Assembly (NCBI RefSeq): GCF_000758685.1
Contig: NZ_CP009286.1
Span: forward strand, 3,564,501-3,628,500
Source of the DNA: Paenibacillus stellifer
GTDB lineage: Bacteria; Bacillota; Bacilli; Paenibacillales; Paenibacillaceae
DNA: 64,000 nt
Reading direction: 5' to 3'
Every line of letters starts with the position of its first letter. Within the stretch, counting starts at the first letter, position 1. Positions 50,475 to 59,232 of the stretch are shown one piece after another. The notes below the pieces were generated by a model. The model saw only the letters and a list, made by a program, of their open reading frames with translations, did not search any database and had not been told where the DNA came from. The translations under genes and the position numbers were made by a program.

Positions 50475-51566
50475 CTAAATCAGGACCGGTTTGTTGACTA
50501 CCGCCTTCTCCAGCCCCCATGCCGTCATTTTAACGGCGGCTCCCGCTGCCGTCTCCCCCGCTCTAAGCATGCCCAGATGCAGCATCATACGAAGGATTCG
50601 CTTCTCCATGATCGAACTCGCATCGTCGTAATAGAACGGCTTGATCAGCCAGCCCAGCGAGGCGTTCAGCGACTCTACGGTCACCCATTCTCCCGCAGCA
50701 ACGCCGACCCAATAGACGAGCGATGTAAGATTTGGAATAGCACCTTTATAAAGTCTTAACCAAAAGGAGAAAATCTGCAACATGGATTCAGCTTTTGCTT
50801 CTTCCAGAACAAGACAGCCGCCGGGCGTCAGCCGGAGCCGCGGCCCCTCTTCGGCGATCCAGCGGCGGTGTCTGGCATAATCGTACAGGAGCGCCAGCCG
50901 GGGCGGATAAAACTCGCATGCTCTGCCGTAGCCGAACCGCCAGCCGCCTTTGGACAGCAGCGGTTCGGGGATGTGCAGCGCGTTCATGAGCTGCTGCTGG
51001 CTTCTCTTGTACATAGAGCCTTCCGTGCTGATCTCGGGCTCGTTCTCCATGACGAAACGAAGCAGTGTCAGGAGATCAGCAGCCACAAGACCGCTCTCTT
51101 CCCGGTACATTTCGGGCTCGCCGCATTCATGCAGCCCTTCCCGGATTCGGATCGCCAAGGCATCGCGAAATCTTTCCTTGAGATCTCCGGGAACCCGGAA
51201 CAAATACCTCGTCTGTTGGGATGTTCCGTTAAAGAGCCAGCCGCCGTTCTTGAAGCGGTTCACGGTATCGCGATAACTGCCGCCGCGCGAATCAGGCGTC
51301 TCGAAAGCCGCGGCCCGGGCAGCGGCCAGTAAATCCTCCAACGCCAGATAACCTCTTTCATCAAACAGGAGAGTGTTCAAAAACCGTAAATCCGAAAGCG
51401 AGCAATCTCTGATTTGGTCGTCCATAAAGTCCCTGCTGCCCAGCGTGTGGAGCAGCGTCTGAATCAGATCCCGCTTCGAGTTCGGCCTGCATTCACACTG
51501 GTACCGGCCCGCAATGGCCGTAAGCTGGCTCATGTCCGCATAGCTCAGCATATCCGCCAGATTCAT
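50475..51566 (-). CDS. Conserved hypothetical protein, possibly XPB/Ssl2-like helicase-associated domain
   Basis: The 363-residue soluble protein starts MNLADMLSYADMSQLTAIAG and carries PNSKRDLIQTLLHTLGSRDF and a tail LRMMLHLGMLRAGETAAG that look like winged-helix segments. The overall pattern recalls the helicase-associated N-terminal part of XPB-type proteins without the helicase motor. No Walker motif is present. I am not certain of the family. It stands alone and is 68 bp upstream of the broken carbonic anhydrase gene. Confidence 0.7.
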   Translation of the reverse strand: MNLADMLSYADMSQLTAIAGRYQCECRPNSKRDLIQTLLHTLGSRDFMDDQIRDCSLSDLRFLNTLLFDERGYLALEDLLAAARAAAFETPDSRGGSYRDTVNRFKNGGWLFNGTSQQTRYLFRVPGDLKERFRDALAIRIREGLHECGEPEMYREESGLVAADLLTLLRFVMENEPEISTEGSMYKRSQQQLMNALHIPEPLLSKGGWRFGYGRACEFYPPRLALLYDYARHRRWIAEEGPRLRLTPGGCLVLEEAKAESMLQIFSFWLRLYKGAIPNLTSLVYWVGVAAGEWVTVESLNASLGWLIKPFYYDDASSIMEKRILRMMLHLGMLRAGETAAGAAVKMTAWGLEKAVVNKPVLI

Positions 51567-51628
51567 CTACATCGCCTCGCTGTTTTAATACCATTATGGG
51601 AATGCTGGCTTTTTTTATTCCAGTTTCC

Positions 51629-51660
51629 GCAAAAAAAATAACCCGAATTTTTTCGGGTTA
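51629..51660 (-). terminator. Terminator after the histidine phosphatase gene
   Basis: AACCCGAA and TTCGGGTT form the stem that includes the TAA stop, followed on the minus strand by ATTTTTTTTGC. Confidence 0.82.
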
Positions 51661-52257
51661 CGGCTGGTTTTGCAGAATATGGCGGGTACAGTTGTACAGC
51701 AGAGGATTCCAGTCTTTTTCCTTCTTTTCCAATATGGTCAGGGAAAGGTTGCCAATGCGTTCGGTATATTTGTCTTTGTACAGAGCTGTGTACAGCTGCG
51801 CCAGAAATCCGCCGTGGGAAACCACGAGAATGCTCTTCTCCGGATTATTGGCTGACAGATCCTCCATAAAGGCCAGGGCGCGGGCTTGAAGCTCGTGATC
51901 CTTCTCCTGCCCAAGGTCCAGAAGATTCCACTCCTTGCCCCATTTGGACTCGCGTTCTGCGGCCGTAAGCCCTTCGACCTGACCATAGGCACGCTCGCGT
52001 ATGCGGCTGTCAGGCTCAAGAAGGGGGATGCCGAGCTTCGCCGCAATGATCTCGCCGGTCTCCTGAGCGCGCGACAGTCCGCTTGTAATGCAGCAGTCCC
52101 AGCGGTAATGCTCCTCCAGAAGCCGGTCTGCCAGCATATGAGCCTGTCTCCGGCCTTCGGCGTTCAGCGGAATATCGCTTTGTCCCTGAATGCGGCCAAC
52201 GACATTCCAATCGGTCTGTCCATGGCGTATCAAGCCAATCAACATGAGAACTCCCAT
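51658..52257 (-). CDS. Histidine phosphatase family protein (phosphoglycerate-mutase-like)
   Basis: The 199-residue protein has the catalytic RHG motif LIRHGQTDWNVVGRIQG, second-half SGLSRAQETGEII, acid Glu in RIRERAYGQVEG and VVSHGGFLAQL. This is the layout of PhoE/GpmB-type broad phosphatases. The physiological substrate cannot be told. ATG 52257 or ATG 52245 may be used, since GGGAG stands 5 nt before the latter. The gene stands alone. Confidence 0.9.
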   Translation of the reverse strand: MGVLMLIGLIRHGQTDWNVVGRIQGQSDIPLNAEGRRQAHMLADRLLEEHYRWDCCITSGLSRAQETGEIIAAKLGIPLLEPDSRIRERAYGQVEGLTAAERESKWGKEWNLLDLGQEKDHELQARALAFMEDLSANNPEKSILVVSHGGFLAQLYTALYKDKYTERIGNLSLTILEKKEKDWNPLLYNCTRHILQNQP

Positions 52258-52308
52258 CCCTTCCCCTATTTTTTAACTAACTTTATCATGGATGAACCCA
52301 AATGAACA

Positions 52309-52345
52309 GCAAAGAGCTCTTCCTTGGGCCAAGGAGAGCTCTTTC
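52309..52345 (-). terminator. Terminator after the anti-sigma gene
   Basis: AAAGAGCTC and GAGCTCTTT with CCTTGG/AAGG inner pairs form an interrupted long stem; the minus-strand 3' side is TTTGCTGTTC. Confidence 0.65.
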
Positions 52346-52937
52346 AATGCCTGCGGTAACGATTAAGCCGGGTCAGCGATACAATGGACAGACAAACGCC
52401 CAGACTGGACAGAATCATCCAGTATTGAGGATGTGTCGGGTCCATGCTGACGACCAGCGGCTCGATAATTTCTGTCGCACCCGATGACACCGGATAGACT
52501 GATTCCCAGTTTCCCGGCGAACCGGCGACTCCGGTAGGTACAATCCCGGTCTGTGCCATGGATGTATTGTCCGGTGTCTGGAATATTGCAAAATAGAGGA
52601 AGCTACACAAGAATACCGCCAGAAAGCAGGCTATCCACATACTGATGCGTCTGCGGAAAATGCCAGGCCGTCCCGGCGATTTGCCGTCACCGGGCATCAG
52701 CCAAGGGCTCTCCAGGTAAATCCGTTCCATAACCCTGGCATTGATCGCCTCGGCCCGCTCATCGCTGACTGCTGTCTTCATCTCACGGATCAGCCGACTG
52801 CTCTCCTGCCATAACTCCCATTCCGCCGTACAATAGGAACAGCCAGAGACATGCCGCATGAAAGCTTCCACTTCCGGAGATCCTTTCGGAAAATCTTCAA
52901 GAAGCGGTATCAGTCTCTGCGCTTCTCTACAATTCAT
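52344..52937 (-). CDS. Zinc-finger anti-sigma factor of the adjacent ECF sigma
   Basis: The 197-residue protein has an N-terminal ZAS/zf-HC2 domain (MNCREAQRLIPLLEDFPKGS, with the H-x3-C-x2-C motif HVSGCSYC). A central membrane segment follows (ISMWIACFLAVFLCSFLYFA), then a short outer loop, and a second hydrophobic segment near 172-188. It should bind and hold the sigma factor at the membrane until a signal releases it. Its ATG overlaps the sigma stop by 1 nt (TAATG). The sensed stimulus is not evident from the outer loop. Confidence 0.86.
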   Translation of the reverse strand: MNCREAQRLIPLLEDFPKGSPEVEAFMRHVSGCSYCTAEWELWQESSRLIREMKTAVSDERAEAINARVMERIYLESPWLMPGDGKSPGRPGIFRRRISMWIACFLAVFLCSFLYFAIFQTPDNTSMAQTGIVPTGVAGSPGNWESVYPVSSGATEIIEPLVVSMDPTHPQYWMILSSLGVCLSIVSLTRLNRYRRH

Positions 52938-53530
52938 TAATTGTTCATCCTCTCTGCCCGCTCCTCGTAGGCAGGCTCGTAGAAGTAAGACTCAAGCTGC
53001 AGCTTCACACTGCTTCGTGCGCGGAAGAGCAGCGATTTGACCGAACTTACGCTCTGGTCCAGAATCGTGGCGATCTCCTGGTAGTCCATCTGGTCATATT
53101 CACGCAAGATCAACGCCGATCTCTGCTTCTCAGGCAGATTGTTGATCGCTTTGCGGACCAGATTCATTCTCTCGTTGCGCAGAACAGCCTGCTCCGGGGC
53201 CACTTCCATAGGTGCCACAGGCGTATATCCGCTTTCTTCAAGAGATACGCTGCCAGTTCTGTTCTTGCGCAGCTCGCTGAGTACGGTGTTGCGGGCGATC
53301 GTATACAGCCAAGTTGAGAAAGAAGCATCGACTTCGCGGAAGGAATGGAGACTTCGGAAAGCTTTGTAGAAAGTCTCGGAGCAGAGATCCTCCGCGATCA
53401 GCTCCATCTGGGAATTCTTCAACATATGATATACGAAAGCCAATATCTTGCGCTGATATCTGCGCATAAGTTCGGAATACAGTTCGGTATCGCCTTGCTT
53501 AATAAGCTGGATCAATTGGGAATCCGTCAT
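52937..53530 (-). CDS. ECF-type RNA polymerase sigma factor
   Basis: The 197-residue protein has sigma region 2 (YSELMRRYQRKILAFVYHML, AEDLCSETFYKAFRSLHSF, FSTWLYTIARNTVLSELRK) and region 4 (LPEKQRSALILREYDQMDYQ, EIATILDQSVSSVKSLLFRA). ATG 53530 (MTDSQLIQLIKQGDTELY) is taken as start, and an ATG at 53554 is possible, with AGGAGG 12 nt before the former. The promoter 53583-53610 looks like one of its own targets. It forms an operon with its anti-sigma. Confidence 0.9.
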   Translation of the reverse strand: MTDSQLIQLIKQGDTELYSELMRRYQRKILAFVYHMLKNSQMELIAEDLCSETFYKAFRSLHSFREVDASFSTWLYTIARNTVLSELRKNRTGSVSLEESGYTPVAPMEVAPEQAVLRNERMNLVRKAINNLPEKQRSALILREYDQMDYQEIATILDQSVSSVKSLLFRARSSVKLQLESYFYEPAYEERAERMNN

Positions 53531-53582
53531 GGTGGGTGTGGTCCTCCTCGCCATCGCACGTCATTTCCCGGCTGATGTCTAT

Positions 53583-53610
53583 ATATACCCTGCCGGGTTC
53601 CAAAGGTTGC
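53583..53610 (-). promoter_or_regulatory. Candidate autoregulatory ECF promoter
   Basis: GCAACC (53605-53610), 16-nt spacer and GTATAT (53583-53588) on the minus strand, 53 bp before ATG 53530. The AAC core in the -35 and GTAT in the -10 are ECF-like. An extended -10 TGGTACAAT further upstream (about 53735-53743) could give a second, sigma-A start. Confidence 0.5.
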
Positions 53611-53964
53611 GGCTATTTCTGAAAATAATGGGTTGCGATTTCACACATTCGGTTTCTATGTATATTCATCGGAACAGATGTTTAGATTCTGAAATGCACA
53701 TGAATAATCTTAAACTCTGTAAAAATACCTTTCCTATTGTACCACAATTCGGTAGGCAAAGACATTAATAGAGTTCAGGCGCCAGGAATAGGCGACTCTT
53801 TCCGACTTTTTCTCCGAATAAAAGCCCGTTCCGTCTAGAGAAACAACCCGTTCTTCGGTCCCTAGGATATATTCCGATAAAGAAAATCTCTACTTGAATC
53901 ATCCAATTCTTCCGTTCATAGGCATGATAAGTAATAAGCAGAAATTTTTTTTGAGTTTTTTTCC

Positions 53965-54002
53965 TTGAAAGCGTTGACAAATTGTAAACGGATACATATA
54001 AT
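53965..54002 (+). promoter_or_regulatory. Sigma-A promoter with overlapping CcpA (cre) site, for the orphan small RNA
   Basis: TTGACA (53974-53979), 17 nt, TATAAT (53997-54002), both hexamers perfect. TTGAAAGCGTTGACA at 53965-53979 fits the cre consensus WTGNAANCGNWNNCW at every position and overlaps the -35. Thus CcpA binding should block it on preferred carbon sources. Confidence 0.85.
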
Positions 54003-54007
54003 AAAAG

Positions 54008-54091
54008 TACAGTATGGTTTCTCTCCACTCCTATCCAAAACTGTTGCTCTAAATGAGCAAGGGCCGCTTTCTGAAAGCGGTCTTTTTTTTT
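54008..54091 (+). ncRNA. Predicted CcpA-repressed small RNA
   Basis: A transcript of about 84 nt. It starts after the perfect promoter, contains a pyrimidine-rich single-stranded stretch GGTTTCTCTCCACTCCTATCC (one base trimmed here: TTTCTCTCCACTCCTATCC), then hairpin TTGCTC/GAGCAA (54044-54060) and a terminator hairpin (CCGCTTT/AAAGCGG, 54064-54080) followed by TCTTTTTTTTT. No open frame longer than 12 codons exists in it (ATG 54014, no Shine-Dalgarno). No plus-strand gene follows, because tyrA runs convergently. The CTCTCC and CTCC parts are complementary to Shine-Dalgarno sequences. Novelty is not proven. Confidence 0.75.
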
Positions 54092-54200
54092 GTCCTTTGG
54101 GCCGTGATCGCAACTCGTTTGGCTGGGGACCAGATCTAAGATGCTCTATACATGGGAGATGTAATCCCACAGGCATCGCGCCCGCACTTCACTCAACAGT

Positions 54201-54226
54201 TAAAAAAGCCGGGCATCCGCCCGGCT
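54201..54226 (-). terminator. Terminator after tyrA (end of the trp supraoperon)
   Basis: AGCCGGGC and GCCCGGCT with a 4-nt loop, then TTTTTTAACTG on the minus strand. Confidence 0.88.
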
Positions 54227-54254
54227 TCATTTGCTGACTTACACATATGTTGTC

Positions 54255-55349
54255 TTACACATACACCGTATAATCACGCCGCTGCAGCAGCTCCTTGGCC
54301 CGCTCCATATCGCTCTCCTGACGGAAGGACAGCCGCATTATTCCCGGCACATCCTCGCGGCTCTCGATAATCTGCACATTGCTGAGATTGATGCCCTGGT
54401 CGCCCAGTTCCGTCGCAATCCGGCCGATGATGCCTGGGTGATCGGGAACGTCGATATGCAGGTCGAACAGAGGTGTGATCATTCCCTTGCGGCGCTCCGG
54501 GAGCCGGTTGCGGAATCCGCTTGCTTCCTCAAAAGCCTTCTCGATCGCCTCTCCGTCTCCGGTTTCCAGCATGCTCACGAATTCCGACACTTCCTCGTTC
54601 CAGTCCTTCAACAGCTGAAGCATTACAGAACGGTTGTTCAGTAGAATATCCCGCCAAATCACAGGCTCGCTGGAAGCGATCCGTGTAATGTCGCGGAATC
54701 CCCCGGCGGCAAGCGTGCTGTACAGCGAATCTTCGCTGTCATATCCGTGAACCTGGTTCACCAGAGCAACGGCGATAATATGGGGAAGATGGCTGATGGC
54801 TCCCACGATTTCATCATGCCTGTGGGGGTCCAGCCGGACGATCTGGGCTTTCGTATGTACCAGCAGCGCCTTAAGCGCTTCGTAAGCCTCCTCGGACACG
54901 CCGGGAGGCGGAGTGAGCACGTAATACGCATTCTCGAACAGAAGCGACGAGGCCGCTTCCACGCCGGAACGCTCCGACCCGGCCATGGGATGTCCGCCGA
55001 TGAAGTGTACGTCCTGCAGATCTAGCGCCTGCGCGCAGTCTGCAATACTCCCCTTCGTGCTGCCCACATCCGTAATGATGCAGCCCTTCTTCAATGGAAG
55101 CCTGCTCAGGCGTTCCATGTATCCTTCCAGCATTCCTACCGGTACGCATAAAAAGATAAAGTCCGAATCCAGCGCGGCTTCCTCAAAGGACAGCGTCGCA
55201 CTGTCCACCACGCCTCTGCTCACATATTTGTCGGCCGATTCCGGCCTGTGGGCATGTCCGACGACGGTTATTCCCGGCTTGCCCTTGAAGCAGAGCGCCA
55301 GGGAACCGCCGATCAGCCCGACGCCGAATATAGAAATTTTAGTCGTCAT
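54255..55349 (-). CDS. tyrA: Prephenate dehydrogenase
   Basis: TyrA oxidises prephenate to 4-hydroxyphenylpyruvate in tyrosine synthesis. The 364-residue protein has the NAD motif ISIFGVGLIGGSLALCFKG, VGSTKGSIA, FIGGHPMAGSERSG, and a C-terminal ACT domain (DHPGIIGRIATELGDQGINL) for feedback by tyrosine. It is the last gene of the aro-trp-his-tyr operon. No aroE follows, unlike B. subtilis. Confidence 0.95.
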   Translation of the reverse strand: MTTKISIFGVGLIGGSLALCFKGKPGITVVGHAHRPESADKYVSRGVVDSATLSFEEAALDSDFIFLCVPVGMLEGYMERLSRLPLKKGCIITDVGSTKGSIADCAQALDLQDVHFIGGHPMAGSERSGVEAASSLLFENAYYVLTPPPGVSEEAYEALKALLVHTKAQIVRLDPHRHDEIVGAISHLPHIIAVALVNQVHGYDSEDSLYSTLAAGGFRDITRIASSEPVIWRDILLNNRSVMLQLLKDWNEEVSEFVSMLETGDGEAIEKAFEEASGFRNRLPERRKGMITPLFDLHIDVPDHPGIIGRIATELGDQGINLSNVQIIESREDVPGIMRLSFRQESDMERAKELLQRRDYTVYV

Positions 55350-55395
55350 GTCGTTCCAACATCTCGCCTTCTGTAAAGTGCTTGCAGGGGTCCGG

Positions 55396-56493
55396 CTAAA
55401 CCCGGACTCCCTGCTCTATCAGCGCGGCCTCGAGCGCTGCGATAAAGGCCTTATTCTGTTCCCGGGAACCTACGGTAACCCGTATCCATGTCGGATACAG
55501 CCGGTGTCCGGCTCTGACGATCACGCCTTTGCGCAGCAGGCTCTCGAAAATCTCCGTGGCCGGAACGCGCACATCCACCATGATGAAATTGCCTTGCGAG
55601 GGGAAATGGATCAATTCCAGACGCTGAAACTCGGCCTGAAGCTGTAATCTGCCGCCTGCGTTAAGCTTTCGGCACTCCTGCACATATTCCTGGTCTCCCA
55701 ATGATGCAAGCGCTGCTGCCTGAGCGATGCGGGATGTATTGAACGGCTCGCGCACCTGATTGATCAGTCTGATGATTCCGGGATTTCCGATTCCGTATCC
55801 GATACGCAGTGCTGCCAGTCCGTAAATCTTGGAGAATGTACGAAGCACAACCAGATTAGGATACCGGTCCAGCAGCTTGATGCCGTCCGGATAAGACAAA
55901 TCGGTCGCATATTCGAAATAGGCTTCGTCCAGCACAACCATTACCTGCCCGGGAACCGCGTCCAGGAACGATCTCAGCTCCGGTTCAGGAACGAAGGTTC
56001 CCGTCGGGTTGTTCGGGTTGCATATCCAGATGACCTTCGTCTTGTCCGAGACGGCGGCCAGCATGGCGGCCAGATCATGCGTCCCGTTCAGAAGCGGCAC
56101 CTCGATACTGACCGCTCCTTCGATGTCCGCATTGCTCTTGTACACGGAGAAGGTCTGGTCCGCCATAATGCTCTCGTCGCCGGGCATCAGGAACGCGCGG
56201 GCGATCAGCGCGATAATCTCATCGGAGCCGCAGCCGAAGATGATGTTCTCGCTCTTGACGCCCAGATGTGAAGCCAGGGCGGCAGTGAGATCCACGGAGG
56301 AGCCGTCGGGATACAGATACAGATTGTCCAGCTCGGCCATAATGGCGGCTTTGGCGCTTGGAGAAGAGCCGTACGGGTTCTCGTTAGAGGCTAGCTTGAT
56401 GACCTTCTCAAGCCCATATTCCTTCTTCACTTCTTCAATGGGCTTGCCCGGCTTGTATACCGGAAGGTCTACAATATGCGGTTTCGGGTTCAT
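55396..56493 (-). CDS. hisC: Histidinol-phosphate aminotransferase (also aromatic aminotransferase)
   Basis: The 365-residue PLP enzyme of fold type I has KLASNENPYGSSPSAKAAI, the substrate-binding NPNNPTGTF, VVLDEAYFEYA and PLP-Lys in RTFSKIYGLAALRIGYG. In Bacilli this operon copy serves histidine, tyrosine and phenylalanine synthesis. Lies 46 bp from tyrA and 53 bp from trpA in the same direction. Confidence 0.95.
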   Translation of the reverse strand: MNPKPHIVDLPVYKPGKPIEEVKKEYGLEKVIKLASNENPYGSSPSAKAAIMAELDNLYLYPDGSSVDLTAALASHLGVKSENIIFGCGSDEIIALIARAFLMPGDESIMADQTFSVYKSNADIEGAVSIEVPLLNGTHDLAAMLAAVSDKTKVIWICNPNNPTGTFVPEPELRSFLDAVPGQVMVVLDEAYFEYATDLSYPDGIKLLDRYPNLVVLRTFSKIYGLAALRIGYGIGNPGIIRLINQVREPFNTSRIAQAAALASLGDQEYVQECRKLNAGGRLQLQAEFQRLELIHFPSQGNFIMVDVRVPATEIFESLLRKGVIVRAGHRLYPTWIRVTVGSREQNKAFIAALEAALIEQGVRV

Positions 56494-56546
56494 GAACGGT
56501 CCTCTTTCCTTCGGAATTGATCATCCTGATGTCAATGTTTCAATGA

Positions 56547-57368
56547 TTACGGTCTTAATTGTGCCACAAAATCCCGGATTTGCAACAGCCCGTCGCCGCG
56601 CTTCGTCGGATCCTGAAGCAGGAAGATCACCTCTTCGATTTTGCGGACAATGGCGCTGCCCACCACGACGCCGTCACAAATTCCCGCGAACCGGGCAACC
56701 TGCTCCGGCGTCGAGATGCCGAATCCGACAGCTACCGGCAGATCGGTCGCCTGACGGACCGATTCGATAAACCGGTCCACATCCTGATGGAAGGACGCCC
56801 GCTCTCCAGTCACGCCCAGTGAAGACACGCAGTAGACGAATCCGCTTGCGCCATCCACAATCTTCGCGATCCGCTCGCTGGATGTCGGTGCGACGAGCGG
56901 AATCAGATTGATTCCGGCCTCGCGGCTGCGGCGTCGCAGATCCTCCGACTCCTCGACCGGAAGGTCCGGGATGATCAAACCGCTGATCTCATGATCGTTC
57001 AGCTCAGCGAAGAAAGTATCAAGTCCCAACTGCAGTACGGGATTGTAGTAGGTGAAGAGGATAAAGGGAAGCTGGCTTCCCGACTCGCGGGCTCTGCGCG
57101 CTGCCTCCATGCAGGTCCGCAAATGGATATTGCCGCGCAGTGCCCGGGCGGAAGCGCGCTGAATGACCGGTCCGTCTGCCAATGGATCAGAATAAGGCAC
57201 ACCGAGTTCTACCATATCGGCGCCGGCGGCTTCAAGCTCTGCAATAATGGCAAGGCTCGTCTCGAGATCGGGATCACCTATCGTCAGAAACGGAATCAGC
57301 GCCGTTTTGCCCTGCTCCTTCAGGCTTCGGAACGCCAGATCCATGCGGTTCGTCGTTTCAGTCGTCAT
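56547..57368 (-). CDS. trpA: Tryptophan synthase alpha subunit
   Basis: TrpA cleaves indole-3-glycerol phosphate and passes indole to TrpB. The 273-residue TIM-barrel protein has the catalytic Glu in [20 protein letters not shown], a conserved [15 protein letters not shown], and [12 protein letters not shown] and [10 protein letters not shown] for the phosphate site. Its ATG overlaps the trpB stop by 4 nt. Confidence 0.97.
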   Translation of the reverse strand: MTTETTNRMDLAFRSLKEQGKTALIPFLTIGDPDLETSLAIIAELEAAGADMVELGVPYSDPLADGPVIQRASARALRGNIHLRTCMEAARRARESGSQLPFILFTYYNPVLQLGLDTFFAELNDHEISGLIIPDLPVEESEDLRRRSREAGINLIPLVAPTSSERIAKIVDGASGFVYCVSSLGVTGERASFHQDVDRFIESVRQATDLPVAVGFGISTPEQVARFAGICDGVVVGSAIVRKIEEVIFLLQDPTKRGDGLLQIRDFVAQLRP

Positions 57369-58564
57369 TTCAAACCTTCCCCTTCCGTGTAGGCCATGAT
57401 CGATTCAACGTCCTTGTCGCCCCGGCCGGACAGACAGATCACGACGATGCTATCCTTGGCCAGCGTAGGGGCGATCTTCGCAACCTGGGCGACGGCATGC
57501 GCGGATTCAAGAGCCGGAATGATGCCTTCCGTCACACAGAGCAGCTTGAGGGCGTCCAGCGCCTCCTGGTCGGTAATCGGCACATATTGAACCCGCTCGA
57601 TATCCTTGAGATAGGAATGCTCCGGACCAACGCCCGGATAATCCAGACCGGCCGAGATGGAATGAGCCTCGATGACCTGTCCGTACTGGTCTTGCAGCAG
57701 ATAGCTCATGGAGCCCTGAAAGACGCCGTGGCTGCCTTTGCTCATGGTTGCGGCATGGAACGGGGTGTCGACACCCTTACCTGCAGCCTCAACGCCGATC
57801 ATGCCTACCGCTTCGTCCTCCAGGAACGGGTAGAACATCCCGATGGCGTTGCTGCCGCCGCCGACGGCAGCAACAAGCAGATCCGGCAGACGGCCTTCGG
57901 CTTCCTGAATCTGACGGCGGGTCTCGTCGCCGATGATGCGCTGGAAGTTGCGGACCATCATCGGATACGGATGCGGACCTACCGCTGAACCAAGGATGTA
58001 GAAAGTGTCTTCCACGTTGCTGACCCAGTAGCGGAGCGCTTCGTTGCCCGCATCTTTCAAGGTTCGCGATCCGGAAGTGACCGATACGACTTCAGCGCCG
58101 AGCAGCTTCATGCGGAAGACATTGAGCTGCTGGCGGCGCGTATCTTCCTCGCCCATGAATACCTTGCATTCCATCCCGAGCAGCGCGGCGACAGTAGCTG
58201 TCGCGACGCCATGCTGGCCTGCTCCGGTCTCGGCAATGACCTTCTTCTTGCCCATCATTTTCGCCAGGATCGCCTGTCCGATCGCATTGTTGATTTTGTG
58301 GGCACCGGTATGATTCAGATCCTCGCGCTTCAGATAAATCTTGGCTCCCCCAAGATGCGCGCTAAGACGTTCGGCGTAATACAGCGGCGTTTCACGTCCG
58401 GAGTACTGCTTGAGCAAGTATGCGACCTGCTGCTGAAATTCCGGATCGGCAGAGAATTTCGCGTATGCTTCCTCCAGTTCAATCAATGCATTCATAAGGG
58501 TTTCGGGAACGAAGCGTCCGCCGAAAGGCCCGAAACGTCCATTCACGTCAGGCACTTGTATCAT
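57365..58564 (-). CDS. trpB: Tryptophan synthase beta subunit
   Basis: TrpB condenses indole with serine through PLP. The 399-residue protein has [14 protein letters not shown], the PLP-Lys in [27 protein letters not shown], and the phosphate loop [11 protein letters not shown]. Its start overlaps the trpF stop by 4 nt, so trpF-trpB-trpA are translated in series. Confidence 0.97.
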   Translation of the reverse strand: MIQVPDVNGRFGPFGGRFVPETLMNALIELEEAYAKFSADPEFQQQVAYLLKQYSGRETPLYYAERLSAHLGGAKIYLKREDLNHTGAHKINNAIGQAILAKMMGKKKVIAETGAGQHGVATATVAALLGMECKVFMGEEDTRRQQLNVFRMKLLGAEVVSVTSGSRTLKDAGNEALRYWVSNVEDTFYILGSAVGPHPYPMMVRNFQRIIGDETRRQIQEAEGRLPDLLVAAVGGGSNAIGMFYPFLEDEAVGMIGVEAAGKGVDTPFHAATMSKGSHGVFQGSMSYLLQDQYGQVIEAHSISAGLDYPGVGPEHSYLKDIERVQYVPITDQEALDALKLLCVTEGIIPALESAHAVAQVAKIAPTLAKDSIVVICLSGRGDKDVESIMAYTEGEGLK

Positions 58565-59232
58565 GATTGCTTCACCCTTTCTATAAAAGCCGTAATTTTG
58601 GCAATATCCTTCATTCCTTCGGTCTCCACTCCGCTGGATACATCAACGCCGTCAGGGCCATAATCCGCAAGCAGCTCTCCGACATTGTCCGGGGTCAGTC
58701 CGCCTGCCACGAAGAGCGGCACGCCTATCTCCTGCGCCCGTTTCCGGTATGCCGGAACCTGGTTCCAGGCGAAGGTCCGTCCGGAGCCTCCCGCTTGTGC
58801 GGGGTCGTACGTATCTAGCAGCACCGCGTCCACCGTCCCGGCATAGCTCTCCATCGGACCGCCATGCTTCTCTTCTCCATCTGCGCTTACCGGCAGCGCC
58901 TTCCATACCTGTACGTCGGGAAATGCGGTCTTGACCTCCTGGCAGAAGGCGGGCGATTCACTGCCATGCAGTTGAATGACGCCGAGAGGTACGCGCGATA
59001 GCACGTCGCCCAGCTCTTCCAGGTCGGGATTCACGAACACTCCTGCGGCGAGAGGCGGCTTGCCGGTTCCCCAGTCCTTCAGCAGGGAGACCAGCTCGGA
59101 GGCGCGTTCAGCCGTAATCTGCCGACGGCTCGGTGCAAAGACCAGCCCGATATAATCCACCGGCAATCGTAACATAGATTTTAGCACTTCAACGTCCTGA
59201 AGTCCACAGATTTTTACCTGCGCTTCAGTCAT
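58561..59232 (-). CDS. trpF: Phosphoribosylanthranilate isomerase
   Basis: TrpF turns PRA into CdRP. The 223-residue TIM barrel has the general base in [11 protein letters not shown], the conserved [24 protein letters not shown] and [14 protein letters not shown] with [11 protein letters not shown] at the phosphate site. It overlaps trpC by 8 nt. Confidence 0.96.
   Translation of the reverse strand: MTEAQVKICGLQDVEVLKSMLRLPVDYIGLVFAPSRRQITAERASELVSLLKDWGTGKPPLAAGVFVNPDLEELGDVLSRVPLGVIQLHGSESPAFCQEVKTAFPDVQVWKALPVSADGEEKHGGPMESYAGTVDAVLLDTYDPAQAGGSGRTFAWNQVPAYRKRAQEIGVPLFVAGGLTPDNVGELLADYGPDGVDVSSGVETEGMKDIAKITAFIERVKQS

Noticed and set aside
53765..54028. 87-codon minus-strand frame between the ECF sigma gene and the sRNA
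   Set aside because: It crosses the sRNA promoter, has weak start signals and no recognisable domain; an inner ATG (MIQVEIFFIGIYPR) has only GGAAG upstream.
54014..54052. 12-codon frame (MVSLHSYPKLLL) inside the predicted sRNA
   Set aside because: No Shine-Dalgarno and no downstream gene that it could control as a leader peptide.
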